From: an uncultured Veillonellaceae bacterium
GTDB lineage: Bacteria; Bacillota; Negativicutes; Veillonellales; Dialisteraceae
Assembly: GCA_927353735.1 (NCBI GenBank)
Contig: CAKMIA010000001.1
Location: 248,001 to 312,000, forward strand
Length of the DNA: 64,000 nt
Reading direction: 5' to 3'
The notes under the pieces are model-generated. The model was not told the DNA's origin, searched no databases, and saw nothing but the letters and a program-made list of their open reading frames with translations. This document shows positions 56,206 through 64,000 of this stretch, piece after piece (within the stretch, counting starts at the first letter, position 1; each line of letters opens with the position of its first letter). The translations under genes were made by a program, and so were the position numbers.

Positions 56206-56955
56206 TTACAAGACTCGTTTGGCTCCTACATAGCAGTCTGACCAGTATCCGGCCGTCATATCTGCCACGGCAATGCCCTGACTGGTGGTCGCACTGATAA
56301 ACCGGCCGCCGCCGACATAAATGCCGGAATGCGATACCCCATCCTCATAAGTGGAAAAGAACACAAGATCTCCCGGCTGCAGGGAGCTGCGGGATACCTT
56401 TTTTCCCCAGCGGTACTGCTGATCCGCCGCCCGGGGCAGTGATATCCCTTTTTGCCGGAATACATACTGGATAAATCCGGAACAGTCAAACCCATGTGTA
56501 TCCGTCCCGCCAAAACGATACGGGATGCCGATATATTTCTGTGCCTCTTTGGTCACTGCCAGCGCTTTCCGGCCGGCTGCCGTGCGGTTTCTTTTATCGG
56601 AATCCGCTGATTTTTTCTTTCCGGACTGCTTTTGACTGCACTGACCGTTCTTTTCATCCCGATGTACAACAATCTTATAATCCGGCATAGCATCACCGGT
56701 CAGTTTCCGATAGGTTTCCGGGCCCACAATGCCGTCTGCACTGAGATGATGCCGCTTCTGGAAAAGCCGTACTGCCCGGGCTGTAACAGGCCCGTACCTG
56801 CCGTCGGTGCTCACTTTATATCCTGCTTCTATCAGATGCTTCTGCACCACCCGGACAGGCTCCCCGGAGTCCCCCATCTGTATGGCGGCCTCACAGCTTC
56901 CTCCCAGCAGGCAAATCAGAATGCCTGCGCAAATCGTTTTTTTCCAGTTTTTCAT
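56206..56955 (-). CDS. Secreted NlpC/P60 peptidoglycan endopeptidase with PG-binding domain
   Basis: 249 residues. Signal peptide (about 1-23), then a peptidoglycan-binding type 1 domain (about 28-85, VQKHLIEAGYKVSTDGRYGP), a basic Lys/Ser-rich linker (about 100-128), and a C-terminal NlpC/P60 domain. The domain carries FGGTDTHGFDCSGFIQYVF (catalytic Cys) and SHSGIYVGGGRFI (catalytic His), and lacks obvious inactivating changes. It is predicted to cut cell-wall peptides in the periplasm. Confidence 0.95.
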   Translation of the reverse strand: MKNWKKTICAGILICLLGGSCEAAIQMGDSGEPVRVVQKHLIEAGYKVSTDGRYGPVTARAVRLFQKRHHLSADGIVGPETYRKLTGDAMPDYKIVVHRDEKNGQCSQKQSGKKKSADSDKRNRTAAGRKALAVTKEAQKYIGIPYRFGGTDTHGFDCSGFIQYVFRQKGISLPRAADQQYRWGKKVSRSSLQPGDLVFFSTYEDGVSHSGIYVGGGRFISATTSQGIAVADMTAGYWSDCYVGAKRVL

Positions 56956-57041
56956 ACCGTCTATCCATCTCCCGCATTCCTGTGCAGTTTCTGTTAAAAA
57001 GCCGATTTTCTTTTTTGTATTTGTTAGAAAGTCTTTGATTT

Positions 57042-57071
57042 ATTTTAGCACAAAAAGAAATGGCATCACAA
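57042..57071 (-). promoter_or_regulatory. Promoter of the NlpC/P60 gene
   Basis: Minus-strand TTGTGA (57066-57071), 18 bp, TAAAAT (57042-57047), about 85 bp before the ATG. The rest of 56956-57124 shows no other feature I recognise. Confidence 0.6.
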
Positions 57072-57124
57072 ATGTGCAGGGTACCGGTAGTTTCCGTCTG
57101 TCCCCCTGGTCATTTACCGGCATG

Positions 57125-57159
57125 AAAAAAGCACCCCGCAGCCATACGGGATGCCTTTC
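57125..57159 (-). terminator. Terminator after the CDF transporter gene
   Basis: Minus-strand GCATCCCG/CGGGGTGC stem with a short loop and six T residues, just after the stop codon. Confidence 0.88.
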
Positions 57160-57160
57160 T

Positions 57161-58324
57161 TCACTGCATGCTAAGACCGTAACGTTTTCCGCTTATAAAA
57201 TTGCGGTCCACCATGATGTCGATATGATATTTCGGATTGACCTGCCTCATTTCCCGGCTCAGCACATCATAGATCTCCTGATCACTTTTCCTGCATTTTC
57301 CCGTAAAGGACACCTCGAAGGACATATGCACATCATTCGCGGTTTCCTCCACAAAGAAATCATGATAGGCCAGCGGCAAATTGGACCGGTAAATAGCGGC
57401 CTCCAGCTCATGCATATACTGCTGCTCCCGGGGATTGCTGACGGCCTTCGGGTCCACATGAAGCACCGCCTGAATATGGAAGCGTTCCTTGATTTTTTCC
57501 ATGACCTGTTCTGCCAGTTCATGGCTGTCCACCAGATTCATGCGGCTGTCCATCTCCACATGGGCGGATAAGAACTGATTTTCCGGGCCATAATCATGAA
57601 TGATCAGATCATGCACTCCATAAATGCCCGGAATTTTCAGCATAAAGGCCTCCACTTCCTGATAGACCGCATCATCCGGCGACGCCCCGATCAGGGAATT
57701 GACCGCGTTTTTGAGGATGCTGTAGCCGGTGTACAGGATCGCTGCAGCCATTAAAATCCCCATCCAGCCGTCGATATGGTATCCCGTAAATTTTTCCGCC
57801 AGCACCGCGGCAAGCACCCCTGCCGTTGAAAGGACGTCCGAAACAGAATCTGCCCCATACGCACTGAACGCTTCCGATCCCGTTACCTTCTGTGCCTGCC
57901 GGTAAATCAGAGAGAGAAGAAATTTTCCGGCAATCCCCACAACCAGTACCGCCACCAGAAGCGGACTGAAAGCAATCGGCTCCGGATTCATGATTTTCTG
58001 TATGGAATCTATCACAAGGGTGATCCCCACATACAGGACCGCTGCTGCCATAACGGTGGAATTCAGATATTCAAGCCGTCCGTGCCCAAACGGATGCTCT
58101 TTATCAGAAGGCTTCGCCGCATAAAAAAATGTAAGGAGCAGCAGAAATGTGGAGCCCACATCCGTTACATTATTGAAGCCGTCCCCCATGACGGCAATGG
58201 AACCGCTCTGCCAGCCCATGAAAATCTTTGTCAGTCCGAGAGCCGCATCTACAGCCATGCCGGCCAGGCAGAAGGCATAGGCCTTATGCTGTCTGGACTG
58301 CATAGAAAATATCCCGTTTTTCAT
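57161..58324 (-). CDS. Cation diffusion facilitator (CDF) metal transporter
   Basis: 387-residue inner-membrane metal/proton antiporter. Six membrane segments (about 17-215) with metal ligands in VMGDGFNNVTDVG (site A pair D-x3-D) and in AYGADSVSDVLS. HPFGHGRLEY follows segment II. The C-terminal cytoplasmic ZT-dimer domain (about 215-300) and a further 80 residues complete it. Zn, Mn or Fe export is likely; the Asn/Asp pattern does not fix the metal. GGAAG precedes the ATG. Confidence 0.94.
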   Translation of the reverse strand: MKNGIFSMQSRQHKAYAFCLAGMAVDAALGLTKIFMGWQSGSIAVMGDGFNNVTDVGSTFLLLLTFFYAAKPSDKEHPFGHGRLEYLNSTVMAAAVLYVGITLVIDSIQKIMNPEPIAFSPLLVAVLVVGIAGKFLLSLIYRQAQKVTGSEAFSAYGADSVSDVLSTAGVLAAVLAEKFTGYHIDGWMGILMAAAILYTGYSILKNAVNSLIGASPDDAVYQEVEAFMLKIPGIYGVHDLIIHDYGPENQFLSAHVEMDSRMNLVDSHELAEQVMEKIKERFHIQAVLHVDPKAVSNPREQQYMHELEAAIYRSNLPLAYHDFFVEETANDVHMSFEVSFTGKCRKSDQEIYDVLSREMRQVNPKYHIDIMVDRNFISGKRYGLSMQ

Positions 58325-58381
58325 TTTGTACTTCCTAATCCGGTCTCCTTTTCAATAGAAAAATGTCAGCTATAAAACCGT

Positions 58382-58410
58382 AAAAGGGCTCTGTCCCTGA
58401 GAGCCCTTTT
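58382..58410 (-). terminator. Terminator after ydbC
   Basis: Minus-strand AAAAGGGCTCT/AGAGCCCTTTT stem with a seven-base loop. Confidence 0.88.
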
Positions 58411-58435
58411 GTGGTATTGCCTTTGACTTCCGAAA

Positions 58436-58675
58436 TCAGCCTTCGTATTTTTCAAAATCCAGCTGATTCAGAATATCCCGCAGATTGATCAGTTCTTCCT
58501 TGGTCAGCGTCAGCCCCTTGGTCATGGATGTATGATCTGCATCCCAGGACCGAAGATCAAATTTCGGGCTCCGTCCATTCCAGCTTGTATACGTGAGCTG
58601 CTTTTTCCATCCGTTGGAGCTGACGGATAAATCACCCAGCTCTTCCATAATTTCCACACTGATTTTTGTAGGCAT
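58436..58675 (-). CDS. YdbC/PC4-like small DNA-binding protein
   Basis: 79-residue protein of the PC4/Sub1-like YdbC family, which binds single-stranded DNA as a dimer. SSNGWKKQLTYTSWNGRSPKFDLRSW is the beta-sheet core and MTKGLTLTKEELINLRDIL the C-terminal helix (each read in short parts). It is an isolated gene with its own terminator. The Trp and Arg residues in the sheet would contact DNA. Confidence 0.85.
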   Translation of the reverse strand: MPTKISVEIMEELGDLSVSSNGWKKQLTYTSWNGRSPKFDLRSWDADHTSMTKGLTLTKEELINLRDILNQLDFEKYEG

Positions 58676-58793
58676 ACGTCCTCACCTCAATGAAAATATT
58701 GTGATTATCCTACCACAGCTTTCAATTAAAAATCAAGAAAAAGTCCGGCATCTTCCGATAAATCTTTTTGCACTTTCCCATTTCCGTCCAGCA

Positions 58794-58822
58794 GAAAAGG
58801 CAGGCCGACAGCCTGCCTTTTC
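58794..58822 (-). terminator. Terminator of the ruvA-to-tgt operon
   Basis: Minus-strand AAAAGGCAGGC/GCCTGCCTTTT stem with a four-base loop, right after the tgt stop. Confidence 0.9.
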
Positions 58823-60966
<2,144 letters not shown>

Positions 60967-60978
60967 TTGATTTCCTTC

Positions 60979-62253
60979 TTAGTAAATTTTTTCCACCTTG
61001 GCTCCCGTGAAGTAGTGAGTCAGAATTTTTTTATAATACTCTTTACCATCACCGTTCTTGGCGGCCATAGCCTCGGCCCCCCACTGTGACAGGCCCAGAC
61101 CGTGGCCTGAACCATATCCGGTGATAACCAGATTCTTCCCTTTTACGTCAAGATCAAACAGCGTGCTGCTCAGTCCGAACCAGCTCTTCATCTGATCGCC
61201 GGTCACAGTTTTCTTTCCCTTGCTGCCTTCCACAGTAAAGGATTTCACCCGGCCGGACACACCGCGGTCCCTGACCTTCATCGGTCCTTTTTTCAATTTA
61301 GACAATTCAATTTTCTTCAGATTCCCCACATTGAGCAGCTTCTGGAATTCCGCAAGAGAAACGGTCTTCGTCCAGGGCTGATTGACTACAGAAGAGGATT
61401 CCTCTTTGACGCCCCGCAGATACTGGATCTGGCTGCCCCACACATTTTCACTGTTCTCTGTATATCCGCCGCCATTGGCATGAAAAACCGCATCGATCGG
61501 CTTCCCGCCGCTGGTCAGGATTTCTCCGGCCGTCTCCGCGATGGCATTGCTGGTCGCCGCAGACTCCACGGCCGTGCCGCGGTATACCTGAGACCGGGTA
61601 TCATCCGTCACATCATACCCTGCCTTGCTGAATCCTCCCATATGATACATGGCGTAGGTCCGGGCAGCGACAGCCTGTGCCTTCAGCGCATCTTCATGCC
61701 AGGATGGGGACACCTCACTGGGCACCACGCCAAGGAGATATTCCTCTATCGGGACAGCATTCACCACCGTGATCCCGCTGCTGTAGGCCGACGGCAGCAG
61801 CTTGATTGCGCCGCGGTAGGAATTGCCCTTCACCGAAAAAGCCGCCTCATCCCCTTTCGTCATCAGGTAAACCGTTCCTTTTTTCTTCTCCCCATTGATG
61901 GCGATCTGATCCCCGCTCCGCGTCACGGTCAGTATCTGTCCCTTTTTATAGGACTTCCAGATCTTATCATCAATTCTGGCCTCACTGTCCGCCAGGCATT
62001 TGATTTTCACCTCGGCCTGGCCGGAGAGAAGTCCCACATTAATTACCGGTCCCCGCCAGCGGACACCTGACAGCTTCATGGCATCTTTTGCCGCAGGGGT
62101 AGTATTTGCAGAGTCTGCCCTCGCCGGGCGATATACGGCCGTTTTTCCGGCCTTTGCTTCCGGCTGTTCCCCTTTCAGACTTCCCGCCTCTGCCGTACCG
62201 CCAAGCATAATTGATGACAGCACCACCGCTGTCAGAATCCATTTTGTATTCAT
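60979..62253 (-). CDS. SpoIID/LytB-domain secreted protein
   Basis: 424 residues with a signal peptide (about 1-22), a low-complexity Ala/Lys segment and a SpoIID/LytB domain (about 160-390). VVNAVPIEEYLLGVVPSEV, ALKAQAVAARTYA and AVFHANGGGYTENSENVWG are the catalytic-site markers of lytic transglycosylase-like SpoIID. GYGSGHGLGLSQWGAEAMA follows near the end. It cuts peptidoglycan glycan strands that have no stem peptides. In non-sporulating Negativicutes it probably works in general wall remodelling. GAAGG precedes the ATG. Confidence 0.92.
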   Translation of the reverse strand: MNTKWILTAVVLSSIMLGGTAEAGSLKGEQPEAKAGKTAVYRPARADSANTTPAAKDAMKLSGVRWRGPVINVGLLSGQAEVKIKCLADSEARIDDKIWKSYKKGQILTVTRSGDQIAINGEKKKGTVYLMTKGDEAAFSVKGNSYRGAIKLLPSAYSSGITVVNAVPIEEYLLGVVPSEVSPSWHEDALKAQAVAARTYAMYHMGGFSKAGYDVTDDTRSQVYRGTAVESAATSNAIAETAGEILTSGGKPIDAVFHANGGGYTENSENVWGSQIQYLRGVKEESSSVVNQPWTKTVSLAEFQKLLNVGNLKKIELSKLKKGPMKVRDRGVSGRVKSFTVEGSKGKKTVTGDQMKSWFGLSSTLFDLDVKGKNLVITGYGSGHGLGLSQWGAEAMAAKNGDGKEYYKKILTHYFTGAKVEKIY

Positions 62254-62259
62254 ATGTTG

Positions 62260-62472
62260 TTACCTTCTGAAAAATAGATTCAAAAGAATGGTCCCGATCA
62301 GGCTGATCAGCGCACAGCTGACAATCGGAAAATAAAAATCCACGCCATTCTTTGAACTATGAAGATCTCCCGGCAAATGGCCGAGAAAATGAAACCGGCC
62401 GCCGAAGTAGAACAGGGCGCCCGCGACAAGCAGTGCCGCCCCCAGGACCATCATCATTTTTCCGATCTGCAT
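62260..62472 (-). CDS. DUF2905 small membrane protein
   Basis: 70 residues with two membrane segments (about 6-24 and 47-66), joined by FGGRFHFLGHLPGDLHSSKNG, whose GxLPGD motif marks DUF2905. It is commonly found next to ruvB. GGAGGC precedes the ATG, 3 bp after the ruvB stop. Function unknown. Confidence 0.92.
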   Translation of the reverse strand: MQIGKMMMVLGAALLVAGALFYFGGRFHFLGHLPGDLHSSKNGVDFYFPIVSCALISLIGTILLNLFFRR

Positions 62473-62475
62473 GGG

Positions 62476-63531
62476 TCAGCCTCCTGTCTCCTCCATCTCC
62501 AGCCCCAGATGACGGTACGCGGCCTTTGTCACGACCCGGCCGCGGGGCGTCCGAGACAGGAATCCGATCTGCATGAGATACGGCTCGCACACATCCTCGA
62601 TGGTGGTCCGTTCTTCACAGACCGCTGCGGCGATGGTATCAATGCCTACCGGTCCGCCGTTGAATTTATCAATAATGGTCCGCAGTACCTCCCGGTCCGT
62701 CGCATCAAGCCCCAGTGAATCCACATGAAGTGCATTCAGCGCATTCGCAGCCAGATCCCGGGTAATGACCCCGCTTCCCATGACCTGTGCAAAATCCCGC
62801 ACCCGCTTCAGCAGGCGGTTGGCAATGCGCGGTGTCCCTCTCGCACGGCGGGCGATTTCCGAAGCACCGTCTGCCTCCACAGGGATCTCCAGTATGCGGG
62901 CTGCCCGCGTGATGATCTGCTCCAGTTCCTCCGCTCCATAAAACTGCATACGGAAAATAATGCCGAACCGGTCGCGCAGCGGTGCCGCCAGCGCCCCCGC
63001 CCGCGTTGTCGCCCCGATCAGCGTAAAAGGCGGCAGATTGATGCGGTAGGATCTGGCACCGGGCCCCTTTCCCATAATGATATCCAGCGAAAAATCCTCC
63101 ATGGCCGGATACAGGATCTCCTCCACGCTCCGGTTCAGGCGGTGGATTTCATCAATAAAAAGCACATCATGTTCTTCCAGATTGCTCAGTATTGCCGCCA
63201 GATCTGCAGGCCGTTCAATAGCCGGCCCGCTGGTGATCCGGAAATTGACCCCCAGTTCATTGGCAATGATATTGGCCATGGTCGTCTTACCCAGTCCCGG
63301 TGGTCCGTAAAGGAGCACATGATCCAGCGCTTCTCCTCTGGACAAGGCTGCCTGGATATAGACGGACAAATTGCGCCGCATATCCGGCTGCCCGATATAA
63401 TCCGACAGGGCTTTAGGCCGGAGCGATTGCTGCCATTCATCCTTTTCCGTCTCTTCCCTCGCGACGATCCGTGTTTCCTCTGAGGCGGTTTCCGCCGTTT
63501 TCGGGCGAAGACTTTTTATCTGTTCGATCAT
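62476..63531 (-). CDS. ruvB: Holliday junction helicase RuvB
   Basis: 351-residue AAA+ ATPase that drives branch migration with RuvA. Walker A GPPGLGKT is at about 74-81, Walker [12 protein letters not shown] follows, then [18 protein letters not shown] (sensor 1 and Arg finger). The C-terminal winged helix has [16 protein letters not shown]. Starts two bases after the ruvA stop. The extra N-terminal 30 residues are charged, as in some Firmicutes. Confidence 0.97.
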   Translation of the reverse strand: MIEQIKSLRPKTAETASEETRIVAREETEKDEWQQSLRPKALSDYIGQPDMRRNLSVYIQAALSRGEALDHVLLYGPPGLGKTTMANIIANELGVNFRITSGPAIERPADLAAILSNLEEHDVLFIDEIHRLNRSVEEILYPAMEDFSLDIIMGKGPGARSYRINLPPFTLIGATTRAGALAAPLRDRFGIIFRMQFYGAEELEQIITRAARILEIPVEADGASEIARRARGTPRIANRLLKRVRDFAQVMGSGVITRDLAANALNALHVDSLGLDATDREVLRTIIDKFNGGPVGIDTIAAAVCEERTTIEDVCEPYLMQIGFLSRTPRGRVVTKAAYRHLGLEMEETGG

Positions 63532-63532
63532 A

Positions 63533-64000
63533 TCATATCCTCATTTTACCCAATTCCCGGAGCGCCGCCCGGATCAGCTCCTCCGTTTCCCGTTCCGTCG
63601 TATTCAGGGCCTTCACCACAGGCGCAACCTCCTCCGGCCGGTAGCCCAGAGAACACAAAGCCGCAATGGCTTCCGCCTCCTGCCCATTTCCCTCTGCGGA
63701 AACAGCTGCACCATCGGGAACAGAATCCCCCAAAACGCCCACCTTGTCCTTCAGTTCCAGTACAAGCCGCTCGGCGGTCTTCTTTCCGATCCCCGGAAGC
63801 TTTGTGAGCACGCTCAGATCCCTATTCCTCACAGCCATACCGAAGGTCTCCGGCTTCACGGAAGACAGTACGCCCATGGCCACCTTGGGACCGATTTTGG
63901 AAACGGACAGGAGCAGAAGAAACAGATCATAGGCCTCCTGGGACAAAAATCCATAAAGCGTCAGTGCATCCTCCCGCACGGCCAGATATGTAATCAGCCG
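63533..64000 (-). CDS. ruvA: Holliday junction protein RuvA (3' part, 5' end beyond window)
   Basis: 155 C-terminal residues of RuvA, which holds the Holliday junction for RuvB. The frame stays open through base 64000, so about 45 residues of domain I are outside. An internal ATG at 63979 is not the start, because [15 protein letters not shown] upstream of it is conserved domain I. HhH motifs [16 protein letters not shown] and [21 protein letters not shown] are present, and a C-terminal UBA-like domain III (about 110-155) binds RuvB. Confidence 0.96.
   Translation of the reverse strand, partial: RLITYLAVREDALTLYGFLSQEAYDLFLLLLSVSKIGPKVAMGVLSSVKPETFGMAVRNRDLSVLTKLPGIGKKTAERLVLELKDKVGVLGDSVPDGAAVSAEGNGQEAEAIAALCSLGYRPEEVAPVVKALNTTERETEELIRAALRELGKMRI

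Overview
The window is a gene-dense stretch of about 54% G+C that looks like the chromosome of a diderm Firmicute of the class Negativicutes, close to Veillonellaceae such as Megasphaera or Dialister. Firmicute markers are ctsR-mcsA-mcsB-clpC, hemZ, RNase Y, a T-box leader and the alaS-ireB-ruvX-DUF1292 cluster. A TonB-dependent outer-membrane receptor shows an outer membrane. A flavodoxin (4089-4517) strongly resembles Megasphaera elsdenii flavodoxin. Genus assignment is inference. All genes but one lie on the minus strand; the exception is a fumarylacetoacetate hydrolase family gene at 7212-8102. I see no tRNA, rRNA, IS element, prophage or CRISPR array.

Layout from left to right: 5' part of pheS with a T-box leader; acyl-CoA dehydrogenase; aminotransferase and two flavodoxins; glnS with a secreted protein of unknown function; the FAH gene; radical SAM and CBS proteins; an orphan TonB receptor; htrA-rlmH; the ctsR-mcsA-mcsB-clpC stress operon; an eight-gene operon rarA-ftsK-rodZ-SBP-rimO-cinA-recA-recX; a 6S-RNA-like gene; pepT; a long operon recJ-relA-dtd-MBL-perM-fur-hemZ-hisS-aspS; rny; a four-gene cluster with two DUF445 paralogues; yhaO-yhaN; alaS-ireB-ruvX-DUF1292; NlpC/P60-nitrilase-LUD; a CDF transporter; ydbC; and ruvA-ruvB-DUF2905-spoIID-queA-tgt, with ruvA running off the right edge.

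Genome maintenance dominates: recA, recX, rarA, ftsK, ruvAB, ruvX, recJ, yhaO/yhaN. Translation and RNA come next (pheS, glnS, aspS, hisS, alaS, dtd, rimO, rlmH, tgt, queA, rny), then protein quality control (clpC, htrA, mcsAB, ctsR). Many genes overlap as ATGA, GTGA, TTGA or TGATG, so translational coupling is common.

Points most worth a second look: an McsB whose catalytic Glu-Glu pair, conserved Cys and C-terminal phospho-arginine motif are all replaced, next to an intact McsA and ClpC; a CtsR operator with three heptads at an 8-bp period inside the ctsR promoter; a 6S-like RNA with its own promoter and terminator; a LexA-like box and two mutually exclusive hairpins in the rarA operon leader; a Fur-like box and two DnaA boxes upstream of the recJ operon, which itself encodes Fur; and a tandem DUF445 pair of equal length with GTG and TTG starts.
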